Part shown: positions 21,567 through 31,119 of the stretch, one piece after another
Position numbering within the stretch: the stretch's first letter is position 1
How the letters are laid out: the number at the start of each line of letters is the position of its first letter
Assembly (NCBI RefSeq): GCF_001429395.1
Contig: NZ_LMJT01000003.1
Coordinates: 98,435 to 162,434, forward strand
Source of the DNA: Allobosea sp. Root381
Lineage (GTDB): Bacteria > Pseudomonadota > Alphaproteobacteria > Rhizobiales > Beijerinckiaceae
DNA: 64,000 nt
Reading direction: 5' to 3'
Made by a program: the position numbers and the translations under genes
The notes under the pieces: generated by a model
Told to the model about the DNA's origin: nothing
The model's input: the letters and a program-made list of their open reading frames with translations, nothing else
Databases searched by the model: none

Positions 21567-23033
21567 TCAGCGCAGCACCTCGGCCAGCGCCTTCACCCCG
21601 GCCCGGATCTGCACAACATCGAGCGCCGCGTAGCCGATGACGAAGCCCGCCTGAGCAGGCCGCACCGTCCCGGCCGCATAGAGCGGCGAGACGGGATAGA
21701 GCCCGATCCCGGCCTGCCGCGCGGCGGCCTGGATGCCCGCTTCACGCTCATTGGGGATGCCGTTCAGCCAGGCGACGACATGCAGGCCGGTCTCGGCGCC
21801 GGTCACGACGATTCGCTCACCGAAGGTCTCGGCGAGAGCGGCAAGCATCGCTGCCCGCCGCTCGGCGTTCCGGCGTCGGACGCTGCGGACATGGCGCTCA
21901 TAGGCGCCGCTCGCCAGGAGTTCCGCCAGGGCCTCCTGCTCGAGTTGGGGCGCATGGCGGTCGATGAGGCGCTTCGCCTCGCCGAACAGCGCCGCGAGAT
22001 CGGTGGGCACGACGAGATAGCCCAGCCGCAATGTCGGCGAGAGCGTCTTCGACAGCGTCCCGGCATAGATCACAAGTTCGGGAGCATCGGCCTGCAACGG
22101 CGGGATCGGCGCGACGCCATGGCGGTACTCGCCATCATAGTCGTCCTCGACCACCAAAGCGCCTTCCGCTGCCGCCCAGCCGATCAGCGCCTTCCTGCGC
22201 CCCGCCGAGAGCACCCCGCCGAGCGGGAACTGGTGCGAGGGCGTGACATAGGCCAGGCGCGCCGCAGGCAGCGCCTGGGTCCTCACCCCCTCCTCGTCGA
22301 CCGGCACGGGAACCGCGACGCCGCCCGAAGCCTCGAACGCATGGCGCGCCAGCACATAGCCGGGGTTCTCCATGACGAAGCGATCGCCCGGGTTGAGCAG
22401 GAGCCGCGCACAGAGGTCGAGCCCCTGCTGCGAACCGTTGACGACCACGATCTGCCCGGCCGAGCAGGCGATGCCACGCGCCCGCCAGAGATAGCCCTGC
22501 AATTCGGCCCGAAGCTCGGGCGTGCCTGCGGGGTCGCCGTAACGAAGCCTGTCCGGGCGGCGGATGCTGACCTTGTTGAGCGCGCGGCGCCAGGCGAGCG
22601 CGGGAAAATCCGCCCCCGACAGGTCGCCATAGCGAAGATCGGCAATGCGGAACGGCTCTCGTTCGGCCGGCGGTGGAAAGGCTGCCACCCTCCGCGCAAA
22701 CTCCGACAGGCGTCGCGGCACGGCGGCCGGACGCTCCTTCGGCGCCGGCTGCGCACCGAGCCCGGCCGCAACCACCGGGCGCGCACCCACCCTGACGGTC
22801 AGATAGCCCTCGGCGACGAGTTGGCCATAGGCTGCGCTGACGGTGGTGCGCGACGCGCCCCACTCCGTGGCAAAACTCCTGGACGAAGGCAGCCTCTCGC
22901 CGGGGCGGTAGGTACCGTCGGCGATCTGTCGCTTGATCGCCGCCACGATGCGGCGTGCGACGCCGGGGCTCTCAGACTGGACCACGAAAAACCTGCGAAA
23001 CTGGATATTCTCGAAAGTCCAGTTTGTCGCCAT
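21567..23033 (-). CDS. MocR/PdxR-family transcriptional regulator (GntR helix-turn-helix fused to aminotransferase fold)
   Basis: 488 residues. The N-terminal winged helix (ADGTYRPGERLPSSRSFATEWGASRTTVSAAY in the first 90 residues) is joined to a PLP-binding aminotransferase class I domain. The domain has VVNGSQQGLDLCARLL, the EDDYDGEYR segment and the PLP-lysine region YAGTLSKTLSPTLRLGY. Such proteins sense PLP or an amino compound and control vitamin B6, GABA or related genes. It diverges from a PaiB-like gene and lies inside the tol-pal cluster. A GTG at 22985 is an alternative start that would leave the palindrome at 22998-23025 outside the gene. Confidence 0.9.
   Translation of the reverse strand: MATNWTFENIQFRRFFVVQSESPGVARRIVAAIKRQIADGTYRPGERLPSSRSFATEWGASRTTVSAAYGQLVAEGYLTVRVGARPVVAAGLGAQPAPKERPAAVPRRLSEFARRVAAFPPPAEREPFRIADLRYGDLSGADFPALAWRRALNKVSIRRPDRLRYGDPAGTPELRAELQGYLWRARGIACSAGQIVVVNGSQQGLDLCARLLLNPGDRFVMENPGYVLARHAFEASGGVAVPVPVDEEGVRTQALPAARLAYVTPSHQFPLGGVLSAGRRKALIGWAAAEGALVVEDDYDGEYRHGVAPIPPLQADAPELVIYAGTLSKTLSPTLRLGYLVVPTDLAALFGEAKRLIDRHAPQLEQEALAELLASGAYERHVRSVRRRNAERRAAMLAALAETFGERIVVTGAETGLHVVAWLNGIPNEREAGIQAAARQAGIGLYPVSPLYAAGTVRPAQAGFVIGYAALDVVQIRAGVKALAEVLR
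22998..23025. promoter_or_regulatory. inverted repeat at the MocR/PaiB divergent start
   Basis: AAACTGGA-N12-TCCAGTTT is a perfect 8-base inverted repeat with about two helical turns between the half-site centres. It lies 36 bases upstream of the PaiB-like start and overlaps the first codons of the longest MocR reading frame. It is a strong candidate operator for the MocR protein. Confidence 0.6.
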
Positions 23034-23060
23034 GGTGCCGCCAACGCAAGGAGCTCCGCC

Positions 23061-23684
23061 ATGTACACCCCACCAGCCTTTCGCGACGAGGATCGCCCCA
23101 GCCTGCTGGCGACGATCCGCGCCTCGCGGCTGTCAAACCTCGTCACCGCCACGGCGGAAGGGCCGATGGCAACGCCGCTACCACTCTACATCGACGAGAA
23201 CGAGGGGCCCTATGGCACGCTCTACGGCCATCTCGCGCGGGCCAATCCGCAATGGCGCATTCCCGCGCTCGGCGACGGGCTCGCGATCTTCATGGGCCCG
23301 GACGCCTATGTCACACCGAGCTGGTATGCCGTGAAACAGGAGACCGGAAAGGTCGTGCCGACCTGGAACTATGTCGCGGTCCACGCCTCCGGCCCGGTCG
23401 AGTTCTTCGATGACCCGGCACGGCTGCTGGAGGTTGTGACACGCCTGACGGCGCTGCACGAGGCTGAGCATCCCAGGCCCTGGACGGTTGCCGACGCGCC
23501 GGCGGACTTCATCAAGGCTCAGTTGCGCGGCATCGTCGGGTTGCGGATGCCGATCGCGAAGCTCGAGGGCAAGCGCAAGATGAGCCAGAACCGGAGTCCG
23601 GCCGATCGCGCAGGGGTGATCGAAGGCCTCTCAACCAGCGAGCGCCCGAGCGACCGGCATGTTGCGACGCTCGTCCCGGCCTGA
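23061..23684 (+). CDS. FMN-binding negative transcriptional regulator, PaiB family
   Basis: A 207-residue split-barrel flavin-binding protein. Family features are YTPPAFRDED at the N-terminus, TATAEGPMATPLPLYID, and the loop YVTPSWYAVKQETGKVVPTWNY. The C-terminus KLEGKRKMSQNRSPADRAGV is characteristic of PaiB. PaiB was named as a repressor of sporulation and degradative genes in Bacillus; in proteobacteria the role is unclear and may be enzymatic. The start has AAGGAG eight bases upstream. It is divergent to a MocR regulator and its stop lies only four bases from the tolB stop, so the two genes converge. Confidence 0.88.
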   Translation: MYTPPAFRDEDRPSLLATIRASRLSNLVTATAEGPMATPLPLYIDENEGPYGTLYGHLARANPQWRIPALGDGLAIFMGPDAYVTPSWYAVKQETGKVVPTWNYVAVHASGPVEFFDDPARLLEVVTRLTALHEAEHPRPWTVADAPADFIKAQLRGIVGLRMPIAKLEGKRKMSQNRSPADRAGVIEGLSTSERPSDRHVATLVPA

Positions 23685-23688
23685 GCGA

Positions 23689-25035
23689 TCAGCGCGCCGC
23701 GGTGAGCAGCGGCGACCAGGTCGGATCGGAGGCGAAGGCCGGCGTCTGCACCGGCACTTCGACGCGGCCGGTGATGTCGACCATGTAGAGCTTGCCGCCT
23801 GACTGTCCGCCGGGATCGCGGAAGAACATGATGTACTGACCGTTCGGCGCCCAGTTCGGCGCCTCGTTGTGAAAACCCTCGGTGAGGAGGCGCTCGCCCG
23901 AACCGTCCGGCCGCATCACGCCGATGGCGAAGCCGCCCGAGCCGCGCTTTGTGAAGGCGATCAGGTCGCCGCGGGGCGACCAGGTCGGCTGCGAATAGGA
24001 GCCCTGGCCGAAGGAGAGGCGCTTGCCCTCGCCGCCGCCGGCGCCCATCAGATAGAGTTGCTGCGAACCGCCGCGGTCGCTCTCGAACACGATCTGCGTG
24101 CCATCCGGAGAATAGGACGGCGAGGTGTCGATCGCGCCCGTCGAGGTCAGCCGCATCGTCGTGCGCGAGCCGATGTCGATCGCATAGAGATTGGCGTTGC
24201 CGCCCTGCTGCAGGCTGAGCGCGATCCGCGCGCCGTTGGGCGAGAAGCGCGGGCTTGAGGTCATGTCGGGGAAATTGCCGACGATCTGGCGCTGCCCGGT
24301 TTCGATGTTCAGCACATGCACGCGCGGCTGCTCGCCATGCCGCTGCGACATGTAGGTAACCTCCTGCGACACCGGCGAATAGCGCGGCGTCACCACGGAG
24401 ATCGTGCCGTCCGTCAGGAAGCGCACATTGGCGCCGTCCTGGTCCATGATAGCGAGCCGCTTGCGCCGATTCTCCTTCGGCCCGGATTCGTCGACGAAGA
24501 CCACGCGCGTATCGAAGAAGCCGCCGACGCCGGTGATCTTGGTGAAGATCGCGTCCGAGATGATGTGGCCGACACGGCGCGCATTGTTCGGGTCGGTGAA
24601 GTATTGCTGGCCGTCGGTCTGCGTGCCGGTTGTCACGTCCCAGAGCCGGAACTCAGCCTTGATCCGGCCCGAGCCGTCGCGGGAGACGCGGCCGGTCACC
24701 AGCGCCTGCACGCCCACGGCCTTCCACGAACCGAAATCGGGCGCGGCATCGAAGGGCGGGTTGCGCTCGGGATGGCGGCTCTTGTCGATCGGGGCGAAAT
24801 AGCCGCAGCGCTTGAGGTTGTTGGTGACGACGCCGGACACCAGCACCCCGCCTTCGCCGGCGAAATCGGCGATGGCGATCGGCAGCGGCTGGAAGGTGCC
24901 GCCGCGCAGATCGATGACGAGCTCGGCGCGCGCCGCGGCCGGCACGAGCAGCGACGCGCCGGCAAGTGCGAGGAGCCTCCGGCGCGTCGGCGCAGCCGAC
25001 AGGATCGGAAGAGGATTACGGTCGATCAGGGTCAC
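23689..25035 (-). CDS. tolB: Tol-Pal system beta-propeller protein TolB
   Basis: A 448-residue periplasmic protein. The signal peptide has [20 protein letters not shown]. An N-terminal alpha/beta domain is followed by a six-bladed propeller whose blades repeat ...[20 protein letters not shown].., [13 protein letters not shown] and [10 protein letters not shown]. It shuttles between Pal and TolA. It starts with GTG in a GTGA overlap with the tolA stop. In most relatives pal follows immediately; here a convergent PaiB-like gene and a MocR gene intervene. Confidence 0.97.
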   Translation of the reverse strand: MTLIDRNPLPILSAAPTRRRLLALAGASLLVPAAARAELVIDLRGGTFQPLPIAIADFAGEGGVLVSGVVTNNLKRCGYFAPIDKSRHPERNPPFDAAPDFGSWKAVGVQALVTGRVSRDGSGRIKAEFRLWDVTTGTQTDGQQYFTDPNNARRVGHIISDAIFTKITGVGGFFDTRVVFVDESGPKENRRKRLAIMDQDGANVRFLTDGTISVVTPRYSPVSQEVTYMSQRHGEQPRVHVLNIETGQRQIVGNFPDMTSSPRFSPNGARIALSLQQGGNANLYAIDIGSRTTMRLTSTGAIDTSPSYSPDGTQIVFESDRGGSQQLYLMGAGGGEGKRLSFGQGSYSQPTWSPRGDLIAFTKRGSGGFAIGVMRPDGSGERLLTEGFHNEAPNWAPNGQYIMFFRDPGGQSGGKLYMVDITGRVEVPVQTPAFASDPTWSPLLTAAR

Positions 25036-26228
25036 AGCACGTCCCTTGCGTCGAAATTGACGACGACATCGCGCCAGTCGTCATAATAGGCGGCGAACTG
25101 CGCCGGAATGCGCAGGGGCGCGCAGCGGCGGGTCGCGGTCAGGGCGGAATTGGCGGCCACCGAGAAGAGCGGATCGGATGAAGAGTTGACCACGCCCGGC
25201 TGGCCGATGAGCGAGCCGTCGGTGTTCAGCTTCATCCGGACCTGCGGCACGACGTTGGCCCGCGAGTTGGCGAGCGCGATCGGCACGTTCCAGCATTTCA
25301 TCAGCTGATCCTGGATGATGCCGATGAGCTGGCCGCGCAGCGAAGGGCTCAGCTTCTGCGAGGCGCCGCGTTCGGTTCCGAGCGAAGCCGTGCGGTTCAA
25401 CTGCGGCGCCGCTGCCCCGCTGGACTGCGCCTTCTCCTTGGACTGGAGCAGCTTGGCGATGTCGCTCGCATTGAAGTTCTTCGCGATTTCGGCCTCGCGT
25501 TTCGCCTTGGCCTCGGCTTCCTGCTTGGCCTTCGCCGCGGCGGCGATCTTGGCCTTGGCCTCGGCTTCCGCCTTCGCCTTGGCGGCGGCCTCGGCCTTTT
25601 CCTTCGCGGCCTCTTCGGCCTCGGCCTTGGCCAGCGCTTCCGCCTTGGCCTTGGCCTGCGCCTCGGCGCGCGCCTTGGCTTCGGCTTCCGACTTCGCCTT
25701 GGCGGCGGCCTTGGCCGCTTCCTCAGCCTGCCTGGCGTTGGAAGCGAGCTCCGCCTCCTCGGCGAGCTTGGCCAGTTCCTCGCGCTTCTGCTCTGCGATC
25801 TCGGCGGCGCTGGGGCCTGCCTTCTCGGGCTGCCTCACCGGCTCCGGCGGCTTCTCCACCAGCTTCGGCAGGTTGGCGGCGCGTGAGGGCGGCAGCGGTG
25901 CGGAGGCGTTGTCGTCGGAGGTCTTCAGCTCGGCTGGGCGGGTCGGCGGGGCGGGCGCGTCCTGCTTGTCCGTGCCCTCCTCCTTGCGCTCGACGGCCTC
26001 GGCCTGACGCTCGGCGCGCGGTGTCGGCTGTTCCTCAACCTTTTCGGCGCTGCGCTCGCCGCGGGTGACCTGATTCAGCGCGCTCGCATCGACCATCTCG
26101 ACCGCGATCGCCTCCTCGTTCTCCGGCAGCGGCGACGGCGACGAAAACGCCAGCAGCCCCGCGACGAGGAACGTCGCGTGGCCGAGCGCCGACACCACCA
26201 TGCCCGGTTCGGAGGTCGTGAGCTTCAC
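25032..26228 (-). CDS. tolA: Tol-Pal system protein TolA
   Basis: 398 residues with a GTG start. One N-terminal transmembrane helix ([18 protein letters not shown], about residues 10-27) is followed by a Pro/Glu-rich region. A long Ala/Lys/Glu helical domain (about 140-275, many [13 protein letters not shown] repeats) spans the periplasm. A C-terminal TonB-like domain of about 110 residues contains QLMKCWNVP. TolA transmits the TolQR proton-driven force to TolB and Pal. It overlaps tolB by four bases and follows tolR by 28 bases. Confidence 0.95.
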   Translation of the reverse strand: MKLTTSEPGMVVSALGHATFLVAGLLAFSSPSPLPENEEAIAVEMVDASALNQVTRGERSAEKVEEQPTPRAERQAEAVERKEEGTDKQDAPAPPTRPAELKTSDDNASAPLPPSRAANLPKLVEKPPEPVRQPEKAGPSAAEIAEQKREELAKLAEEAELASNARQAEEAAKAAAKAKSEAEAKARAEAQAKAKAEALAKAEAEEAAKEKAEAAAKAKAEAEAKAKIAAAAKAKQEAEAKAKREAEIAKNFNASDIAKLLQSKEKAQSSGAAAPQLNRTASLGTERGASQKLSPSLRGQLIGIIQDQLMKCWNVPIALANSRANVVPQVRMKLNTDGSLIGQPGVVNSSSDPLFSVAANSALTATRRCAPLRIPAQFAAYYDDWRDVVVNFDARDVL

Positions 26229-26256
26229 AGCCGTCGAGCCCTCGCTTCCATCAGCC

Positions 26257-26706
26257 TCAACGCGTCGCCGGCTCGGTGACGAGCGCGACCCGCTTGAAGC
26301 CGGCGGATGTGATCGTCGACATCACCGACGCCACCCGCCCGTAATCGACCATGCGGTCGCCGCGCACATAGATGCGCTCGTCGAAACCCTGCGTCGCCAG
26401 TCCGTGCAGTCTGGTCACCAGATCCGGCTCGAGCGTCGGCTGGTCCTGCAGGAAGATCTGGCCCTTGCCGTCGATCGCGATGGTGATCGGCCTCTGGTCG
26501 ACATTGATCGGCTTGGCGCCGGTCTGCGGCAGGTCGAGCGGCACGCCGGTCGCGATCAGCGGCGCCGCGACCATGAAGATGATCAAAAGCACCAGCATCA
26601 CGTCGATGAACGGCGTCATGTTGATCTCGGCGATGGCGCCGTGGCGCCGGCCGCGCCGGCCGCGCCGGCCCCCGGCCCTGGCGCCGGATGCTGCGGACAT
26701 GCCCAT
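26257..26706 (-). CDS. tolR: Tol-Pal system protein TolR
   Basis: A 149-residue ExbD/TolR protein. After a basic N-terminus (RRGRRGRR), one transmembrane helix carries the essential Asp in EINMTPFIDVMLVLLIIFMV. The C-terminal periplasmic domain binds peptidoglycan. With TolQ it forms the proton-powered stator. The start has GAGGGGC and lies 12 bases after tolQ. Confidence 0.97.
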   Translation of the reverse strand: MGMSAASGARAGGRRGRRGRRHGAIAEINMTPFIDVMLVLLIIFMVAAPLIATGVPLDLPQTGAKPINVDQRPITIAIDGKGQIFLQDQPTLEPDLVTRLHGLATQGFDERIYVRGDRMVDYGRVASVMSTITSAGFKRVALVTEPATR

Positions 26707-26718
26707 CTCAGCGCCCCC

Positions 26719-27429
<711 letters not shown>

Positions 27430-27755
27430 CCTGTCATCCTTCTGCCTGGCGACCCGCGGCATCGGTCTTCTGGCCGACGCCCCGCCACAAGCGCCACGGG
27501 TGCCCCGCGACGCCGCCCGATCCGCGATCCGGGGAATGCCGTATCCGTCAATCGCCTTTGAATCCGGCGAAAGATGGGCCGAAACGGGGTTTCCTGCGAA
27601 ACGCATACTCGTCATCGAGTTAAGCCTCCGGCAAGGTTAATGCCGGGTATACGCCGCCGAAGCCGCGACTCTTTGGCTCACCTCGCCATGCGAAAACGCC
27701 CGCCCCCGGAGTGCCGGGAGCGGGCGCTGCGATGTCGGAATACCGAGCTGGGACG
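27430..27755. other. spacer upstream of tolQ
   Basis: These 326 bases carry no gene that can be supported. They must contain the tolQRAB promoter. The far end holds the terminator hairpin of the DUF2852 gene at 27697-27726. Two TTAA half-sites (27616 and 27636) are 16 bases apart and do not fit a CtrA box. Confidence 0.4.
27697..27726 (-). terminator. terminator after the DUF2852 gene
   Basis: On the minus strand CGCCCGC and GCGGGCG enclose a second pairing (CCCGG/CCGGG) and are followed by TTTTCGC. It lies 30 bases after the DUF2852 stop codon. Confidence 0.65.
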
Positions 27756-28193
27756 TCAGCCGGCGTTGGCCTGGGGCTCTGGCCCGTCACTGCGGCGATC
27801 GGCCATGAACTGGTCGAACTCAGCCTTGTCTCGGGCCATGCGCAGGCGACCGAGAAAGTCGTGGAACTCGCGCTGCTCGTCCTCGAGGCGGCGCAGCGTC
27901 TCGGCGCGGTACTCGTCGAAGGCGCGGTTGCCGCTCGAAGGGCCCTGCCCCCAGCCGCCGAACCCACCGCCGCGCTGGCCGCCCATGCGCTCCCGCAGGC
28001 GTTCCATCTTGTCCTGAAGGCGGCTCATCTTGTGCTCGTAGCGACCGGCACCAAATCCACAACCCATGCGTCCACTCCCATAAAGAAAGGCCAGGGTCGC
28101 GAGACCCAGCGGCCACCAGACGATGAAGCCGAGAACCACGAAGGCGATCCAGGCTCCCTTTCCATACTCATCGAGCTTCGCGACGATCGGCAT
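27756..28193 (-). CDS. DUF2852 family membrane protein
   Basis: A 145-residue protein. One hydrophobic segment (about residues 13-38, WIAFVVLGFIVWWPLGLATLAFL) is followed by a charged helical domain (KMSRLQDKMERLRERMGG; FDEYRAETLRRLEDEQREFHDFL) with a Gly-rich hinge. DUF2852 proteins are widespread in Hyphomicrobiales and have no assigned function; they look like membrane-anchored coiled-coil proteins. The start follows GAGGGA. A perfect inverted repeat lies 27 bases upstream, so the gene is probably regulated by a repressor. It is one of the genes inserted between ybgC and tolQ. Confidence 0.85.
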   Translation of the reverse strand: MPIVAKLDEYGKGAWIAFVVLGFIVWWPLGLATLAFLYGSGRMGCGFGAGRYEHKMSRLQDKMERLRERMGGQRGGGFGGWGQGPSSGNRAFDEYRAETLRRLEDEQREFHDFLGRLRMARDKAEFDQFMADRRSDGPEPQANAG

Positions 28194-28219
28194 TGTTCCC
28201 TCACCGTGACAGAACGTGA

Positions 28220-28238
28220 ATGTAAATCACATTTACAT
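28220..28238. promoter_or_regulatory. perfect inverted repeat upstream of the DUF2852 gene
   Basis: ATGTAAAT-CAC-ATTTACAT is an exact 8-base inverted repeat in otherwise GC-rich DNA, 27 bases before the start codon and so likely over the promoter. The size and spacing suit a TetR- or MarR-type dimer. The TetR gene at 29133-29780 is a possible but untested partner. Confidence 0.55.
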
Positions 28239-28370
28239 AAATGGGAGACAGGACTCGGCTTGTCAAGATGGAAGCAGGCAAGACGGAAGAAGGAAAGTTG
28301 GCCCGGCGCGCCGTAGCGCACCGGGCCTGCGTACCGGAATCGATCACCGTTTCCGGAGGTCGTCCGGAGG

Positions 28371-28955
28371 CTAACCCCTGGCCAGGGCCCGGAGCGTCGC
28401 CGCGCCCAGTGCCGATTTGACCACCGCGCCCGCCAGGAAGGGCACGACGCCGACCATCAAGGCCTTCTCGAACCCCACCAGCGTCGAAAGCCATGCCGCG
28501 CCGATGAGGAGGCAGGTCGCATTGCCGAGCACCATCGCTGCGAAGGCCAGCCCGACGCGGCGCCCGTTCCAACCGCGCTGCGCCAGCCAGCCGACGAGCA
28601 TGCCGGCGATGGGGAAGGCGAGCAGATAGCCGCCGGTCGGCCCCATGAAATGCTTCAGCCCCGATGCGCCGTTGGAGAGCACCGGCAATCCGAGCGCGCC
28701 CTCCGCGAGCCAGGCGAGGATGGTCAGGCCGCCGAGACGCCAGCCCATGAGCGCCCCGACCAGGGTGACGGCGAAGGTCTGCATCGTCATCGGCACCGGC
28801 AGCATCGGGACCGTGACGTAGGATGAGGCCGCCAGGAACAGCGTGCCGAGGATCACCGCGCCGATCTGCCAGGACAGGGAACGCTCCCATAGCGGAATCA
28901 CGCGTGAAGCGGGCGGGCTCGCGGCCCCTTTAGCTGCTGCCGAAGTATCGATCAT
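28371..28955 (-). CDS. bioY: biotin transporter BioY
   Basis: A 194-residue membrane protein, the substrate-binding S component of an ECF-type biotin transporter. About six transmembrane helices are visible. Family motifs are PMTMQTFAVTLVGALMGWRLG and the loop SGLKHFMGPTGGYLLAFPIAGMLVG. BioY can work alone or with BioM/BioN; neither is encoded nearby. No BioR-type palindrome was found upstream. It is an insertion relative to the usual ybgC-tolQ order. A GC-rich hairpin (28300-28327, GGCCCGG/CCGGGCC) follows it. Confidence 0.93.
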   Translation of the reverse strand: MIDTSAAAKGAASPPASRVIPLWERSLSWQIGAVILGTLFLAASSYVTVPMLPVPMTMQTFAVTLVGALMGWRLGGLTILAWLAEGALGLPVLSNGASGLKHFMGPTGGYLLAFPIAGMLVGWLAQRGWNGRRVGLAFAAMVLGNATCLLIGAAWLSTLVGFEKALMVGVVPFLAGAVVKSALGAATLRALARG

Positions 28956-29132
28956 GATGTCCTGTCTCCGCTAAAGCATCGGCCCGAAAAGTGGCATGCG
29001 GTTCTCGGAAAAAGCCGATGCGAGATCAAACGCCCGGTGCCGCAACGAAACAGCGAGCGTTTCAGGCGGTCCCGTTCGCGGCTTATCGTCGATCGCCGCC
29101 CGGCCGTACAGGCCAAGCCGGAGCGACGCCTC

Positions 29133-29780
29133 TCACGCCGCCCCGCGCCCGAGGCCCAGCCCCTGCAGGTAAATCAGCATGCCGGCCTCGAGCAGTTCGG
29201 CCGCCGACATCGGCAGGGGGCGCCGCCCGCCATCGGCCCGGCCGAACAGCGCGGCGACGCCATGCGACATCGACCAGACATGCAGCGCCATCATCAATGC
29301 GGGCGGGCGCTTGCCCTGCGGCAGCAGCGCGATCAGCGCCTCGGAGGCGTTGCGCAGGCCCTGGAAGGCGCGGTCGGCCGCGGCACGCAGCTCGGGGCTG
29401 GCATCGAGCGGCACCCCGGCCTCGAACATCGCCGAGTAATAGGCCGGCTCGTCATGTGCGAAGGCGAGATAGGCCCGGCCCAGCCGATGGAAGGCCGTTT
29501 CCGGATCGGGCCGTCCCTGGTCCCAGGCCTGCGCCAGCGCCGCCTCGAAGACGATGAATCCTCGGGTCGCGACATCGGCCAGGAGCTCGTCGCGGTCGCG
29601 GAAATGCCGATAGGGCGCGGCCGGGCTGACGCCGGCGAGCCGCGCAGCCTCGGCGAAGGTGAAGCCGTTGGGACCCTTCTCGCCGATCAGCCCCATGGCC
29701 GCGCGCACCAGCTCCTCCTTGAGGTTGCCATGGTGGTAGCCGCGCGGCGGCTGCTCGGGCTTGTCGCGTTTCCAGCTCAT
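29133..29780 (-). CDS. TetR/AcrR family transcriptional regulator
   Basis: A 215-residue repressor-type protein. The N-terminal TetR helix-turn-helix includes LIGEKGPNGFTFAEAARLAGVSPAAPYRHFRDRDELL (about residues 32-68). The C-terminal ligand domain contains YYSAMFEAGV and HVWSMSHGVAALF, of the WHG type. The opening GYHHGNLKEELVRAA is common in a subgroup of unknown ligand. The neighbours bioY and the DUF2852 gene on the same strand are possible targets, and the inverted repeat at 28220 is a possible site. Confidence 0.9.
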   Translation of the reverse strand: MSWKRDKPEQPPRGYHHGNLKEELVRAAMGLIGEKGPNGFTFAEAARLAGVSPAAPYRHFRDRDELLADVATRGFIVFEAALAQAWDQGRPDPETAFHRLGRAYLAFAHDEPAYYSAMFEAGVPLDASPELRAAADRAFQGLRNASEALIALLPQGKRPPALMMALHVWSMSHGVAALFGRADGGRRPLPMSAAELLEAGMLIYLQGLGLGRGAA

Positions 29781-29835
29781 GTGAAGAGCGCTAACATGGC
29801 GCCGTGCAGCCGTCGACAGCTGCGGCCGCGGCCGC

Positions 29836-30240
29836 TCAATCCGGCACGCCCAGGCGCAGCCGCAGGCCGTCAGGAATGCGCCGCGCCCGCCCGCCGCCGA
29901 CGCAGGCGACCTTCACCTGCGCCGTGACCAAGACCTCCTCGCCGCGCAGCACCCGCTGCTCGACATCCATCGTCGCGCCGCGTGCCGCGACCGAACGAGT
30001 CTCGACCGTCAGCATGTCGTCCATGACCGCGGGGCGCAGGAACTCGATCTGCATGCTGCGGACGGCGAAGCCCAGCGCCGTCCCCCCGTCGAACAATTCG
30101 CGCTGCTCGACGCCGAGCGCACGGATCAGCTCGGTGCGCCCGCGCTCCATGAAGCGCAGATAGGAGGCGTGGTAGACGACGCCGGAGAAATCGGTGTCCT
30201 CGTAGTAGACGCGGACGTCGAGGCGATGGGTTCTGCTCAT
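29836..30240 (-). CDS. ybgC: acyl-CoA thioesterase YbgC (Tol-Pal associated)
   Basis: A 134-residue hotdog-fold thioesterase. The signature VYYEDTDFSGVVYHASYLRFMERGR contains the catalytic Asp of the 4-hydroxybenzoyl-CoA thioesterase type. It acts on acyl-CoA or acyl-ACP in the cytosol and is normally the first gene of the tol-pal operon. Here it keeps its strand and order (ruvB upstream, tolQ downstream) but foreign genes lie on both sides. Confidence 0.94.
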   Translation of the reverse strand: MSRTHRLDVRVYYEDTDFSGVVYHASYLRFMERGRTELIRALGVEQRELFDGGTALGFAVRSMQIEFLRPAVMDDMLTVETRSVAARGATMDVEQRVLRGEEVLVTAQVKVACVGGGRARRIPDGLRLRLGVPD

Positions 30241-30298
30241 GCGCGACGAATAGCCTCAAGGCTGGGGCACGGCCAGCGCACATCCCTATCTATCCCTG

Positions 30299-31033
30299 AT
30301 GAAATCGCCGGACAGCCCACCGCGCCGCTCGGCGATGTCGATCATGTTGCGCCAGCTTGCGCTGGTGCTGCTGCTCGCCTGTCTTGGTCTGGCGGCGCTG
30401 GTTGGCGCCGGGCGCATCGATGTTCCGTATCGTCTGAACCCGTTGGCACTGCTCGATCTCGATGCGCCGACCGACTGGCTGTTCCCTGTCCGGCTCGCCC
30501 GCCTGAAGCGCGACGGAGCGCTCTGCCGCGCCGTGCTCGAGCGTGCCAGCATTGGGCATCAGCCTCTGCCCGATCGTGCAGAGCCCGAGAATTGCCCGCT
30601 GATCGACGCGGTCGCACTGTCGGCCTCGGCGAGCGCACTGAACGATCGCCTCACCCTGACTTGCCGTGTCGCGGCAAGCTGGGTCCTGTTCGAGCGTCAG
30701 GTTTTGCAGCCGGCGGCGCGCGCCCATCTCGGGCGGGAGGTGGCGCGGGTCGAGCATGCCGGCACGCAGGTCTGCCGGCGCATCGCCGGCTCGCAGCGCT
30801 GGAGCCAGCACGCGACCGCCAATGCCGTCGACGTCACGGGCTTCGTATTCGCCGGCGGACGCCGCATCTCGGTCCTGCACGACTGGAACGGCAACGGCCC
30901 GGAGGCGGCGTTCCTGCGCGCCGTTCGAGACGGCGCCTGCGGAATCTTCGCGGCCGTGCTCGGGCCCGACTACAACGCCGCCCATCGCGACCACTTCCAC
31001 TTCGACCACGGCCCCTTTAGCGCCTGCCGTTGA
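30299..31033 (+). CDS. extensin-like C-terminal domain protein, probable M15-type peptidoglycan peptidase
   Basis: A 244-residue protein with an N-terminal membrane/signal segment (about residues 15-40, LALVLLLACLGLAALVGAG). The C-terminal extensin-like domain has WSQHATANAVDVTGF and AHRDHFHFDHG. These resemble the H-x6-D and H-x-H zinc ligands of MepA/VanY-type D-Ala-D-Ala peptidases. The family name comes from plant extensin but no extensin repeats are present. It probably acts in the periplasm on peptidoglycan, which fits the envelope genes nearby, though activity is inferred. A later Met at 30335 is an alternative start. Confidence 0.8.
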   Translation: MKSPDSPPRRSAMSIMLRQLALVLLLACLGLAALVGAGRIDVPYRLNPLALLDLDAPTDWLFPVRLARLKRDGALCRAVLERASIGHQPLPDRAEPENCPLIDAVALSASASALNDRLTLTCRVAASWVLFERQVLQPAARAHLGREVARVEHAGTQVCRRIAGSQRWSQHATANAVDVTGFVFAGGRRISVLHDWNGNGPEAAFLRAVRDGACGIFAAVLGPDYNAAHRDHFHFDHGPFSACR

Positions 31034-31119
31034 GACGATCCCGGCGCTTTTGCCGCGGGAACCTGGCCGGCGGCGAGCGGTTTCCCCCCGCGACGACCAA
31101 CCAAGAAGGAGACGCGACA

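Noticed and set aside
27616..27639. CtrA box upstream of tolQ
   Set aside because: The TTAA half-sites are 16 bases apart, which does not fit the consensus.
28956..29132. BioR operator upstream of bioY
   Set aside because: No TTATCTATAA-like palindrome is present in the spacer.
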